Positions 1 through 8,441 of a stretch of DNA of 64,000 nt are shown here, piece after piece (the first letter of the stretch is position 1; each line of letters starts with the position of its first letter). The position numbers and the translations under genes were made by a program. This DNA comes from Bacteroides fragilis (GTDB lineage Bacteria > Bacteroidota > Bacteroidia > Bacteroidales > Bacteroidaceae). The notes beneath the pieces are model-generated. The model saw only the letters and a program-made list of their open reading frames with translations. It did not search any database and was not told where the DNA came from. Location: NCBI RefSeq assembly GCF_002849695.1, contig NZ_CP018937.1, positions 186,001 to 250,000 of the forward strand, in the 5' to 3' direction.

Positions 1-10
1 TACTGATAGA

Positions 11-370
11 TTAATCAATGTCGGGAATAGTGATTAGTTTGGCATCTGCCCACAGGTGCTCCAAATTATAAAAGTTTCTGGCCTCCGGCAGGAATACGTG
101 TACTAATACGTCAGAAAAGTCCATAGCTACCCACTCTGCGTTTCGTTGTCCATCGATGGCAGAGGGTTTAGTGCCGGCACCTTTTCGGGTAAATTCTTTT
201 ATGGAATCTACGATGGCAACGACCTGGCTGGGGGAGTTCCCCTGACAGATTACAAAGTATTGGCATATCGTGTCGTCAATGTTTGTCAGATCTGCTATGA
301 CAATGTTTTTACCTTTTTTTTCTTGTATACCTTCGGTTATCTTTTCTATTAATACTTTCGTTTCGTTCAT
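11..370 (-). CDS. rsfS: Ribosomal silencing factor RsfS
   Basis: Iojap/YbeB/RsfS family. Known members bind protein uL14 of the 50S subunit and block joining with the 30S when nutrients are short. The 119-aa product is full length for the family; the conserved C-terminal part includes VAMDFSDVLVHVF and YNLEHLWADA. The ATG at 370 is the only sensible start and a Bacteroides -7 box lies about 95 nt upstream on the same strand. In Bacteroides this gene often precedes ftsH, which would lie off the left edge. Confidence 0.93.
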   Translation of the reverse strand: MNETKVLIEKITEGIQEKKGKNIVIADLTNIDDTICQYFVICQGNSPSQVVAIVDSIKEFTRKGAGTKPSAIDGQRNAEWVAMDFSDVLVHVFLPEARNFYNLEHLWADAKLITIPDID

Positions 371-464
371 TTATAGGTTGAAATTAAATAATCAATGTTT
401 AGTTTCTGTTTATAACAAGGAAGGGGCATTCTTTGTTTTCCTGTCATAAACGTGATATTTTTTA

Positions 465-491
465 CAAATATACGCTGATTTATTGTATCAA
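465..491 (-). promoter_or_regulatory. Putative promoter of rsfS
   Basis: The minus strand reads TATATTTG at 472-465, matching the Bacteroides -7 consensus TAnnTTTG. A TTG at 491-489 could be the -33 element, but the 16-nt spacing is shorter than usual. Confidence 0.4.
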
Positions 492-598
492 GGAAAGTTA
501 TATGCTAAATCTATTTCATTTTTTGTTTTTTTTTAGGGATGCATCTCTTTGGAATCCGGCGTATTAGATATTTTTTTGCAAAAAAAGAGCGAAAAGTA

Positions 599-628
599 TT
601 TGTGATTAAAAAAAACTTTGTACCTTTG
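599..628 (+). promoter_or_regulatory. Promoter of tRNA-Gln
   Basis: TTTG at 599-602 and TACCTTTG at 621-628, separated by 18 nt, closely match the Bacteroides sigma-ABfr consensus. The tRNA begins 45 nt after the -7 box. Confidence 0.65.
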
Positions 629-672
629 CAACCGCAAACGAGAAACAAAGGATGTGAATCGTTAAGCGACAT

Positions 673-743
673 TGGGCTATGGTGTAATGGTAACACTACA
701 GATTCTGGTCCTGTCATTTCTGGTTCGAGTCCAGATAGCCCAA
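673..743 (+). tRNA. tRNA-Gln (anticodon CUG)
   Basis: A complete cloverleaf can be folded by eye. The acceptor stem pairs TGGGCTA (673-679) with TAGCCCA (736-742). The D stem is GTGT/ACAC. The anticodon stem ACAGA/CCTGT has one A-C mismatch next to the loop TTCTGGT, with anticodon CTG at 705-707. The T arm is TCTGG, TTCGAGT, CCAGA. The discriminator is A743. CCA is not encoded, so it must be added by the CCA-adding enzyme. Confidence 0.96.
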
Positions 744-787
744 CAAAGAGAGCGAAGTTTTTATATAAAACTTCGCTCTCTTTGTTG
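741..787 (+). terminator. Perfect long hairpin after tRNA-Gln
   Basis: The 21-nt arms 741-761 and 767-787 are perfectly complementary around ATATA, with T runs inside the stem. The left arm starts in the last bases of the tRNA, so the terminator and the mature tRNA 3' end overlap. It may also help shield the convergent gene on the other strand. Confidence 0.75.
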
Positions 788-817
788 GTATTCTTTCCTA
801 TCTATAATTTTCGTATA

Positions 818-860
818 TAAAAAAAGCGAATCAAAGGGGCTTATGCCTTCTGATTCGCTT
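818..860 (-). terminator. Intrinsic terminator of the DUF349 gene
   Basis: AAGCGAATCA (824-833) pairs with TGATTCGCTT (851-860). On the minus strand the stem is followed by a run of T (A818-A825 on the plus strand), as expected for a Rho-independent terminator 27 nt past the stop codon. Confidence 0.75.
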
Positions 861-886
861 TACATAGAACTAAAAATTATTTTCCT

Positions 887-2737
887 TTATTCTTCTTTGA
901 TTGATTCATCAATTACCTTTATCTTCTGCAATACCAATTCCAGATCAGCTTTGAGCTTTTCTACCTTACGGTTAATTTCGGTCAAAAGGCTGTTTCCTTT
1001 TTTGGAAGAGGTAGTGAGGAAGCCCAAGTTGTTTTCATAGGTCTGGAGTTCGTTTTTCATGTTCTCGTACGTACGAACCAATTTTTCGCGTTCACGATAA
1101 ATAGATTGCGAACCTCCACTTTGAATATTACCGATAGAAGATTTGAAATTACTCAGTTTCTTGTTCGATGCACTGATATTGAATCGGTCGAAAAGCTGGT
1201 CAATCAAACCGTGATATTGCTTATAAAGCTTATCTTTCTCTTTGAAAGGAACATGCCCGATATTATTCCATTCTTTCATCAATTCACGAACTTCTTTGCT
1301 TGCTTCATCAGCATCTGTTGTTTCGTCAATTGAGGTTAATTGGGCTATGATTGCTTTTTTCTTTTCCAGATTTTCTTGTTCTACAGAACGTTGGGAAGAA
1401 GTGGCTTTGCCCTTTTGTTCAAAGAAGTAATCACATGCAGTGATAAAACGTTTCCAAACTGCATCCGAATATTTTTTAGAAACAGGGCCGATTGTCTTCC
1501 ATTCTTTTTGTAGTTTAGTCAAGACTTCGGCTGTTTCTTTCCAGTCGGTACTATCTTTCAGAGCTTCTGCCTTTTCACATAATGCTTTTTTCTTTTCCAG
1601 ATTGGCATTCATACCCTCTTTCAGAGACTTGAAGAATTCTCCTTTTTTCTTGAAGAACTCGTCGCAAGCTTTACGGAAACGCTCAAAGATTTTCACGTTC
1701 ATTTTCTGTGGAGCGAAACCGATTGTTTTCCATTTGTTTTGCAGGGCGATTACTTCTTGCGTCTTGGTTTCCCATGCAGCAAATGTTTTCAGTTGATCGA
1801 ATTCGATTGCTTCTACTATTTCGCAAATAACTGTTTTCTGATCCAGATTATGCTGTTCGCTCTCTTTTAATGCTTCGAAATGTTGCTGATGACGACGATT
1901 GACAGCAGTAGAGGCAGCTTTGAAGCGGTTCCATATTTCGTCACGCAATTCTTTGGCAACCGGGCCGGTATCGCGGAACTCTTGATGTAGTTTCTGTAAT
2001 TGATGGAAAGCGGAGACTACATCTTGTTCGTCGGCCAGTTTCTCTGCAGCTTCACAAAGGTGTGTCTTGATTTCCAGATTCTTCTTGAAATCATATTCCC
2101 TGAATTCATTATTCAGTTTTAGTATATCGTAGAACTTCTCAACATACAGTTGATAATTCTTCCACAACTCGTTTACTTTAGCCTGTGGTACCAGCTTTAC
2201 TTCATTCCACTGTTGCTGTAGCTTTTTAAATTCATTGTAGGATTTATTGGCGTCATCGGGTGATTCCACCAGTTCTTTTAATTCTTCGATAATTGACAGC
2301 TTGACTTGAAGATTCTCTTCTTTCTGTTTTTCAATCTCAGCAGCCAAAGCACTTCTCTTCTCTTTGATGGCTGCCATTAAACTTTTGAATTCTTCTTCTA
2401 CACCGTTAGGCTGTGCAATAAATTCATCTTCGGCACCACCATTTTCTACGAATAACTTTTTCGCAGCCTCGAGTTCGGCATTATGAATTTTATAGAAAGT
2501 CTGCTTTAAACCATCCAGCTCCTGTTTACTTGCATTTTCAGCATCTTGGGCAACTTCTTTTAATCGGGACAGCACTTCTTCTTTAGTGTTCAGTTTTGAA
2601 CCTGATTCGGTTGATTTTTCAGCAATCGTTTCTTCAGCCGGAGTTTCTGTAATCTCTTCAGAAACCTCAACTGCTTTTTTTTCTTCTTCTAATTCCCCTT
2701 GTTTCAAAGGTTGGTTAGTGTCATGAGAGTCCATCAT
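887..2737 (-). CDS. DUF349 repeat protein
   Basis: A 616-aa cytoplasmic, highly charged alpha-helical protein. After an acidic low-complexity N-terminus (about residues 1-55) it carries about five tandem DUF349 units, recognised by recurring W(K/N)xIG/GPV and FxxACDxFFxxK patterns such as EWKTIGPVSKKYSDAVWKRF. No enzymatic motif is seen. DUF349 proteins are widespread in Bacteroidetes and of unknown molecular role. The gene is monocistronic with its own terminator. Confidence 0.9.
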   Translation of the reverse strand: MMDSHDTNQPLKQGELEEEKKAVEVSEEITETPAEETIAEKSTESGSKLNTKEEVLSRLKEVAQDAENASKQELDGLKQTFYKIHNAELEAAKKLFVENGGAEDEFIAQPNGVEEEFKSLMAAIKEKRSALAAEIEKQKEENLQVKLSIIEELKELVESPDDANKSYNEFKKLQQQWNEVKLVPQAKVNELWKNYQLYVEKFYDILKLNNEFREYDFKKNLEIKTHLCEAAEKLADEQDVVSAFHQLQKLHQEFRDTGPVAKELRDEIWNRFKAASTAVNRRHQQHFEALKESEQHNLDQKTVICEIVEAIEFDQLKTFAAWETKTQEVIALQNKWKTIGFAPQKMNVKIFERFRKACDEFFKKKGEFFKSLKEGMNANLEKKKALCEKAEALKDSTDWKETAEVLTKLQKEWKTIGPVSKKYSDAVWKRFITACDYFFEQKGKATSSQRSVEQENLEKKKAIIAQLTSIDETTDADEASKEVRELMKEWNNIGHVPFKEKDKLYKQYHGLIDQLFDRFNISASNKKLSNFKSSIGNIQSGGSQSIYREREKLVRTYENMKNELQTYENNLGFLTTSSKKGNSLLTEINRKVEKLKADLELVLQKIKVIDESIKEE

Positions 2738-2855
2738 TGTATATTCGTTTTTAGGAAAACAGGATTTGTCCTTAAATCCATTAGGTCACAAATTAATGAA
2801 ATAAAATGATTACTTCATACTATTTTCCTTTATTTTTTTTCATTATAGCTGTTTT

Positions 2856-4196
2856 TTACGATAATAACACCGTAATTCCCATGTACATCATCATGCCAAT
2901 GATGTCATTTGTAATGGCAATAAACGGCCCTGTAGCTATAGCAGGATCTATTTTCATCTTTTCCAGTGTCATTGGAACCAGAGTACCGAAGATGGAGGCA
3001 AACATCACTACTGAAAACAGGCTGATGGATACCGAATAAGTAACAGTGGCCGTTGCACCGAAACGAATGAAATTATAGGTATATACCAGTAAAGAGATGA
3101 TTGTGGCATTAATCAATGCAACTACAGCTTCTTTGCTGACTTGTTTGAACGTGTTTTTAGCATCGAGAGAACTGTTTGCCAAGCCTTGTACGACAAGTGC
3201 CGATGACTGGGTTCCCACATTTCCACCCGTACCGCCAATTAACGGTATGTAAAGAGCCATTTCGGGATGTGCGGCGAAAGTAGAATCAAAATTACCTAAT
3301 ATCATAGAGTTACCTATGCCGCCAATCATACCGATTAATAGCCAGGGCAAGCGGGCTGTAGTCTGACGAAGTACATTGTCGTCCGTTTCTACATCCTGCG
3401 AGAGACCGGATGCCAATTGGTAATCGCGCTCCGATTGTTCACGAACCTCGTCCATGACGTCGTCGACGGTAATCTGTCCTACCAACCGGCCGATGCTGTC
3501 GAGAACCGGGATAGCAACCAAGTCATACTTTTCGATAATTTGTGCCACTTCATCGATAGGTGTGTCTACGTGTACGGAGATAGGGTCTTTCTGCATCACA
3601 TGTTTTACTTTGGATACAGAGGGTGACGTAATCATCTTTTTCAGTGGAAATATTCCGCGGAGACGTTCGTCATCGTCTATCACGTATACATAGTAGATGT
3701 CATCAAGCTCTTCTGCCTGTTGACGCATTTCTTTCAGGCATTCGGGCATACTCCAGTTTTCGTTGACGGTCACCATTTCCGTGCCCATCAAACCACCGGC
3801 GGTATTTTCGTCATATTTCAGCAGGTCGACAATGTCTCCTGCCTGTTCGATGTCTTCAATGTGCGAAAGTACCTCTTCCTGCTTGTCTTCATCCAGTTCG
3901 CGCATCAAATCTACGGCATCGTCCGTATCCATATAGTCAACGAAACGTTTGGCAATGGTTTCTGATGGCAGGATGTCAAGAAACTCTTTACGAACATCCT
4001 CGTCCATTTCTACAAGTACGTCCGCGGCAGTTTCATTATCAAGTAATCGATAGACGAAGCGGGCTTCTTCCGGATTCAATTCGTTACACAACTCCGCTAT
4101 ATCAGCAGGGTGCAGATCGATAAGAAGCTCTTTTACTTTATCGGCATCTTTTTCTCCGATAAGCTCTTTTACGTTGTCAATGTATTCTTCGTTCAT
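2856..4196 (-). CDS. mgtE: Magnesium transporter MgtE
   Basis: Mg2+ channel/transporter of the inner membrane. The 446-aa protein has the normal order: an acidic MgtE_N helical domain (about 5-125) with LHPADIAEL and LMRELDED repeats, two CBS domains (about 130-255) that act as the Mg2+ sensor, then about five membrane segments (about 280-446) including GGTGGNVGTQSSALVVQGLA. It lies 61 nt downstream of rsmA on the same strand and probably shares its transcript. Confidence 0.96.
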   Translation of the reverse strand: MNEEYIDNVKELIGEKDADKVKELLIDLHPADIAELCNELNPEEARFVYRLLDNETAADVLVEMDEDVRKEFLDILPSETIAKRFVDYMDTDDAVDLMRELDEDKQEEVLSHIEDIEQAGDIVDLLKYDENTAGGLMGTEMVTVNENWSMPECLKEMRQQAEELDDIYYVYVIDDDERLRGIFPLKKMITSPSVSKVKHVMQKDPISVHVDTPIDEVAQIIEKYDLVAIPVLDSIGRLVGQITVDDVMDEVREQSERDYQLASGLSQDVETDDNVLRQTTARLPWLLIGMIGGIGNSMILGNFDSTFAAHPEMALYIPLIGGTGGNVGTQSSALVVQGLANSSLDAKNTFKQVSKEAVVALINATIISLLVYTYNFIRFGATATVTYSVSISLFSVVMFASIFGTLVPMTLEKMKIDPAIATGPFIAITNDIIGMMMYMGITVLLS

Positions 4197-4257
4197 AATT
4201 ACATCCTTACCTGCTTCCCGTAAATCGAGGAAGTCACGTTTAGTATACTATGTTTGT

Positions 4258-5100
4258 TCAGTCCGATAATCCGGCTTCCCCATTGGGAATTTCTTTTTGA
4301 GAAGTTGCTTCTATCGGGGATTTCAGCGCTTGTTCCACCCGGTTTGTCAGGTCTATAAACTCCTGTACCGAGAGTTGTTCAGGACGTTTGTTGAATAGAG
4401 CGTCTTCTGTCAACGGGCAGTCTTTGCCCAAGATCGGTTTGATGGAGTTTCGTAATGTCTTTCGACGCTGGTTGAAAGTAGTTTTCACTACCTGTTTGAA
4501 TAGCTTCGGATCACAACCAAGGTCTTGTACCTCGTTGCGTGTCATTCGTATGACTGCACTCTTCACTTTTGGAGGTGGGTTGAACACATGTTCGCTTACA
4601 GTGAAAAGATACTCTACCCGATACCAGGCTTGTATCAGAACGCTGAGAATGCCATATGTTTTACTGCCCGGCCCGGCCGCAATGCGTTCGGCTACTTCCT
4701 TTTGGATCATTCCTGTACAGCAAGGAATCAGGTCTTTGTTATCCAACATTTTGAAAAATATCTGGCTGGATATATTATAAGGATAGTTTCCGGTTAATGC
4801 GAACGGATGTCCGTCAAATAAACGTTGCAGGTTCATTTTCAGGAAGTCATCCTCAATGATGTTGTCTTCCAGTGACGGATAGGCTTCTCGCAGATAGGCT
4901 ACTGATTCATAATCGACCTCCACCACTTTTACCAACCGTTCTTTTTTGACAAGGAACTGAGTGAGCACACCCATTCCCGGCCCAACTTCCAGAATCGGCA
5001 GTTCGGGGAATGTATCTACTGTATCGGCAATGTCCTGTGCCACTTTCAGGTCTTTCAGGAAGTGTTGCCCGAGAAACTTTTTAGGCTTTACTAATTTCAT
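4258..5100 (-). CDS. rsmA: 16S rRNA dimethyladenosine transferase RsmA (KsgA)
   Basis: Dimethylates the two adjacent adenosines in 16S helix 45 during 30S maturation. FLGQHFLKD at the N-terminus, the SAM-binding VGPGMGVLTQ and catalytic NYPYNISSQIFF are all present. The 280-aa product is slightly long because of a polar C-terminal tail of about 25 residues. It is divergent from the YbhN-type gene and sits upstream of mgtE. Confidence 0.96.
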   Translation of the reverse strand: MKLVKPKKFLGQHFLKDLKVAQDIADTVDTFPELPILEVGPGMGVLTQFLVKKERLVKVVEVDYESVAYLREAYPSLEDNIIEDDFLKMNLQRLFDGHPFALTGNYPYNISSQIFFKMLDNKDLIPCCTGMIQKEVAERIAAGPGSKTYGILSVLIQAWYRVEYLFTVSEHVFNPPPKVKSAVIRMTRNEVQDLGCDPKLFKQVVKTTFNQRRKTLRNSIKPILGKDCPLTEDALFNKRPEQLSVQEFIDLTNRVEQALKSPIEATSQKEIPNGEAGLSD

Positions 5101-5116
5101 TTATCAACTAAATAAC

Positions 5117-5124
5117 TACTTTTG
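5117..5124 (+). promoter_or_regulatory. -7 box of the YbhN-type gene
   Basis: TACTTTTG matches TAnnTTTG and lies 25 nt before the ATG at 5150. No clear TTTG was seen at -33. Confidence 0.4.
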
Positions 5125-5131
5125 CAGCAGA

Positions 5132-5139
5132 CAAAGGTA
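5132..5139 (-). promoter_or_regulatory. -7 box of rsmA-mgtE
   Basis: The minus strand reads TACCTTTG at 5139-5132, about 31 nt before the rsmA start. It nearly abuts the rightward -7 box at 5117-5124, so the divergent promoters are packed together. Confidence 0.5.
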
Positions 5140-5149
5140 ATTCTTTTAA

Positions 5150-6151
5150 ATGAAGAATAAAGAATTAGGGATGAAGAAACTAATAAAAAAGGCACTGAAA
5201 CTTATCTTACCATTGGTTTTGGGAGGCTTTATCTTATATTGGGTCTATCGTGACTTCGATTTTGTAAAAGCCGCGGAGGTTTTGCAACACGGCACAAACT
5301 GGTGGTGGATGGCTTTTTCACTTCTTTTCGGCATATCGGCACAAGTGTTTCGTGGTTGGCGTTGGCGTCAGACGCTGGAACCTTTGGGAGCGTTTCCCCG
5401 AAGAAGTGATTGCGTCAATGCCATTTTCATTTCGTATGCAGCCAGTTTGGTGGTGCCGCGGGTAGGAGAAGTGAGCCGGTGTGGGATACTTGCAAAATAC
5501 GATGATGTTTCCTTTGCTAAATCTTTAGGTACTGTGGTAACCGAACGTCTGGTAGATACACTGACTATTCTTTTGATTACCGGTGTCACGGTTTTGTTGC
5601 AAATGCCTGTATTTGTCACCTTTCTTGAACAAACCGGTACGAAGATTCCTTCATTGATGCATTTACTTACGTCTGTTTGGTTCTATATCATTCTGTTTTG
5701 TGGAATAGGAGTTGTTGTGCTATTTTATTATTTGATTCGTACCCTTTCTTTTTTCGAGAAAGTGAAAGGAGTTGTACTGAATGTTTGTGAAGGCATTATG
5801 TCACTGCGGAATGTGAAAAATCTTCCGCTTTTCCTGCTTTATAGCTTTTTGATTTGGCTCAGCTATTTTCTCCATTTTTATTTCACTTTCTATTGTTTTG
5901 CTTTTACGGCACATCTGGGACTTCTTGCTGCATTGGTCATGTTTGTCGGAGGAACATTTGCCGTAATTGTTCCTACTCCGAATGGGGCCGGTCCGTGGCA
6001 TTTTGCAGTGATCACCATGATGATGCTTTATGGGGTAAATGCGACAGATGCCGGAATATTTGCATTGATCGTTCATGGCATTCAAACCTTATTGGTCGTT
6101 TTATTAGGCATTTACGGGTTGGCGGCTATTTCCTTCCTCCGACGAAAATAA
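5150..6151 (+). CDS. YbhN/UPF0104 family membrane protein (flippase-like)
   Basis: A 333-aa integral membrane protein with about eight hydrophobic segments. It belongs to the lysylphosphatidylglycerol synthase TM-like family, with FRGWRWRQTLEPLG, YAASLVVPRVGEVSRCG and VPTPNGAGPWHFAV motifs in typical order. The soluble lysyl-transferase domain of MprF is absent, so a lipid transport or flippase-like role is inferred, not shown. An in-frame ATG at 5171 preceded by TTAGGG is an alternative start. Confidence 0.85.
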   Translation: MKNKELGMKKLIKKALKLILPLVLGGFILYWVYRDFDFVKAAEVLQHGTNWWWMAFSLLFGISAQVFRGWRWRQTLEPLGAFPRRSDCVNAIFISYAASLVVPRVGEVSRCGILAKYDDVSFAKSLGTVVTERLVDTLTILLITGVTVLLQMPVFVTFLEQTGTKIPSLMHLLTSVWFYIILFCGIGVVVLFYYLIRTLSFFEKVKGVVLNVCEGIMSLRNVKNLPLFLLYSFLIWLSYFLHFYFTFYCFAFTAHLGLLAALVMFVGGTFAVIVPTPNGAGPWHFAVITMMMLYGVNATDAGIFALIVHGIQTLLVVLLGIYGLAAISFLRRK

Positions 6152-6306
6152 TATTTGCTGATAACAATTGTGTTTCAGGAAATGCGCTTTGCTGACTTAA
6201 AACAATATGTGTGTTATTGCTATACATATTTAATCTGTAAATCCGGTTTTTGAACTTTTTTTATTTGAATTTCTTCCGGTAATTCTTTCTTTTCCATTCT
6301 TTTTAG

Positions 6307-6314
6307 TAGCTTTG
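6307..6314 (+). promoter_or_regulatory. -7 box of pepD
   Basis: TAGCTTTG matches TAnnTTTG 41 nt before the pepD ATG. The -33 element is not obvious. Confidence 0.45.
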
Positions 6315-6354
6315 ACCTTTAGAAATTGATTTAAAACCTATAAATAATTCATTT

Positions 6355-7812
6355 ATGAGCACAATTCTTGATTTAGCTCCACAAAATGTATGGAAGCACT
6401 TCTATTCTTTGACGCAGATTCCGCGTCCGTCGGGACATATGGAAAAAATTACCGGGTTTCTGGTAAATTTCGGTAAAGGTCTCGGCTTGGAAACCTTTGT
6501 AGATGAAGCCGGCAATGTGATTATCCGTAAACCTGCCACTCCGGGGATGGAAAATAGAAAAGGAGTAATCCTTCAGGCACATATGGATATGGTACCACAG
6601 AAAAACAATGATACTGTTCACGATTTTGAGAAAGATCCGATTGAAACTTATATAGATGGTGAATGGGTGAAAGCTAAAGGTACTACACTTGGAGCCGATA
6701 ATGGTTTGGGAGTAGCTGCTATCATGGCTGTTCTTGAAGATCAGAATCTGAAACATGGACCGTTGGAAGCTTTGATTACAAAGGATGAAGAAACAGGTAT
6801 GTTTGGTGCTTTTGGTCTGAAACCGGGTACTGTGAATGGAGAAATACTGCTTAATCTCGATTCTGAAGACGAAGGTGAACTTTACATCGGCTGTGCCGGT
6901 GGTATGGACGTTACCGCATCTCTTGAGTATAAGGAAGTGGCTCCGGAAGATGGTGATATTGCCATTAAGGTAAGTTTGAAAGGTCTTCGTGGCGGTCATT
7001 CCGGACTGGAAATCAATCAGGGACGTGCCAATGCCAACAAATTACTGGTACGTTTTGTGCGTGAAGCTGTAGCAAGTTATGAAGCTCGCCTGGCAACTTG
7101 GGAAGGTGGAAATATGCGTAATGCCATTCCTCGTGAAGCCCATGCAGTAGTAACTATCCCCGCTGAAAATGAAGAAGAACTATTGGGTTTAGTGAAGTAT
7201 TGCGAAGATATTTTCAATGAAGAGTATAAAGCAATCGAAACTCCTATCAGCTTCACTGCCGAGCGGGTAGAACTGCCTGCAGGAGAAGTACCTGAAGAGA
7301 TTCAGGATAATCTGATCGATGCTATTTTTGCTTGTCAGAATGGTGTGATGCGAATGATTCCTACAATTCCCGATACAGTAGAAACCTCTTCAAATCTGGC
7401 AATCATTAATATTGGTGGTGGAAAAGCTTCTTTCAAGATTCTGGCACGTAGTTCCAGCGACAGCATGAAAGAATGTCTGACTACCAGCCTTGAATGTTGC
7501 TTTTCTATGGCAGGTATGAAAGTGGAGATGACGGGAGGATATTCCGGATGGCAACCCGACATCGATTCTCCGATTCTGCATGCAATGAAAGAATCTTATA
7601 AAAAGCAGTTTGGTACAGAGCCGGAAGTGAAAGTTATTCATGCCGGGTTGGAATGCGGTATCATTGGGGCTATTATTCCTGGACTGGATATGATTTCATT
7701 TGGTCCTACACTGCGTTCACCGCACTCTCCTGATGAAAGAGCCTTGATTCCGACTGTGCAGAAATTCTATGATTTTCTGGTTGCTACATTAGAACAGACA
7801 CCGATTAAATAA
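6355..7812 (+). CDS. pepD: Aminoacyl-histidine dipeptidase (cytosol nonspecific dipeptidase)
   Basis: M20C-family zinc dipeptidase that cleaves Xaa-His and other dipeptides in the cytoplasm. The 485-aa length is typical. Visible metal and catalytic motifs are LQAHMDMV (H76, D78), LGADNG (D115) and TKDEETGMFG (E145/E146), followed by a lid/dimerisation domain beginning near RGGHSG. No signal peptide. Monocistronic, with an intrinsic terminator just downstream. Confidence 0.95.
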   Translation: MSTILDLAPQNVWKHFYSLTQIPRPSGHMEKITGFLVNFGKGLGLETFVDEAGNVIIRKPATPGMENRKGVILQAHMDMVPQKNNDTVHDFEKDPIETYIDGEWVKAKGTTLGADNGLGVAAIMAVLEDQNLKHGPLEALITKDEETGMFGAFGLKPGTVNGEILLNLDSEDEGELYIGCAGGMDVTASLEYKEVAPEDGDIAIKVSLKGLRGGHSGLEINQGRANANKLLVRFVREAVASYEARLATWEGGNMRNAIPREAHAVVTIPAENEEELLGLVKYCEDIFNEEYKAIETPISFTAERVELPAGEVPEEIQDNLIDAIFACQNGVMRMIPTIPDTVETSSNLAIINIGGGKASFKILARSSSDSMKECLTTSLECCFSMAGMKVEMTGGYSGWQPDIDSPILHAMKESYKKQFGTEPEVKVIHAGLECGIIGAIIPGLDMISFGPTLRSPHSPDERALIPTVQKFYDFLVATLEQTPIK

Positions 7813-7836
7813 AGGTTCATCTGCGAATATACGAAT

Positions 7837-7876
7837 GAGAGGCAAGCGTTACAAGCGTTTGCCTCTCTTCTTTTTT
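7837..7876 (+). terminator. Intrinsic terminator of pepD
   Basis: GAGAGGCAAGCG (7837-7848) pairs with CGTTTGCCTCTC (7856-7867) with one G-U pair, followed by a T-rich run to 7876. Confidence 0.8.
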
Positions 7877-8003
7877 AAGGATCTCTTTTTGTTTTCCTGT
7901 TTCATGACGACTTGTCATCCGAATGCAGAATTGTCAATGGCAACCTGCCTTTCTGACTTTATTTATGTCCGGTTTTGTCATATGATTGCCAATAGAAACC
8001 GAT

Positions 8004-8025
8004 TTTCTTGATATACATCAAGAAA
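8004..8025. promoter_or_regulatory. Perfect inverted repeat, possible operator
   Basis: TTTCTTGAT (8004-8012) and ATCAAGAAA (8017-8025) form a perfect 9-bp inverted repeat with a 4-nt spacer. It is followed at once by the palindrome TGTTTTAAAACA (8028-8039). Both lie 45-80 bp upstream of the -7 box at 8083, so binding by a dimeric regulator is plausible but unproven. Confidence 0.4.
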
Positions 8026-8082
8026 TATGTTTTAAAACACATTTTTCTTCCTTTTTTGAGTACAACGTACCTATTTAGGTCT

Positions 8083-8090
8083 TACTTTTG
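8083..8090 (+). promoter_or_regulatory. -7 box upstream of the small ORF pair
   Basis: TACTTTTG matches TAnnTTTG. A TTTG at 8055-8058 lies 24 nt upstream, slightly far for a -33 element. Transcription would give a leader of about 60 nt before the ATG at 8157. Confidence 0.5.
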
Positions 8091-8156
8091 TGTTGTAAAA
8101 CATAAGAATTAGGATAACATAGTTTTTAGGTAACAGTTTTTTTAGGTAAAAAGATT

Positions 8157-8231
8157 ATGAAGATTGTAAGAAGTTTATTAAAGAATTTGGCAAATGCCAA
8201 TCCTAACATCTGGGGATATGTAACGCTTTAA
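8157..8231 (+). CDS. Putative 24-aa small protein 1
   Basis: An ATG-initiated ORF with basic amphipathic N-terminus MKIVRSLLKNL and C-terminus NIWGYVTL. Its last codons and stop lie in a hairpin: GGGGA (8212-8216) pairs with TCCCC (8238-8242), and AACGC (8222-8226) with GCGTT (8232-8236). The second small ORF 68 nt downstream has the same arrangement and a shared W-G-Y near its end. It could be a small protein or a leader peptide. No family recognised. Confidence 0.45.
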   Translation: MKIVRSLLKNLANANPNIWGYVTL

Positions 8232-8299
8232 GCGTTCTCCCCTTTAGGTTTTCGATGTGTGTTTATTAATTAAGGTAATTATTATTAGTATTTGAAGCA

Positions 8300-8386
8300 A
8301 TGAAAAAAGTAGTAATGCATCTGCTGGAAAGATGTTTAAGAGAAGCCGGCAGAAATGAAATGATGAAGTGGGGATACACTAAATAA
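8300..8386 (+). CDS. Putative 28-aa small protein 2
   Basis: ORF starting MKKVVMHLLERCLREAG and ending KWGYTK. It shares a W-G-Y plus two or three residues at the end with small ORF 1, and its 3' end forms the ascending arm of an intrinsic terminator, with the stop codon in the loop. A poly-purine stretch precedes the ATG. Coding status is inferred from the parallel architecture of the two ORFs. Confidence 0.5.
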   Translation: MKKVVMHLLERCLREAGRNEMMKWGYTK

Positions 8387-8406
8387 AAGTGTTCCCCACT
8401 TTTTTT
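8366..8406 (+). terminator. Intrinsic terminator overlapping small ORF 2
   Basis: AAGTGGGGA (8366-8374) pairs with TCCCCACTT (8393-8401) and ACACT (8376-8380) with AGTGT (8388-8392), with a single bulged T, followed by a run of seven T. The stop codon TAA (8384-8386) is in the loop. Confidence 0.85.
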
Positions 8407-8441
8407 ATTGGGGAGTTACTTCACCCATTGGACTGCGAGGG

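Noticed and set aside
539..1040. Rightward ORFs over the tRNA and the end of the DUF349 gene
   Set aside because: They cross the tRNA-Gln gene and its terminator and have no recognisable domain.
7877..8000. A sigma-54 type promoter (TGGCAACCTGCC)
   Set aside because: Spacing between the GG and GC elements is wrong and no enhancer-binding regulator is nearby.
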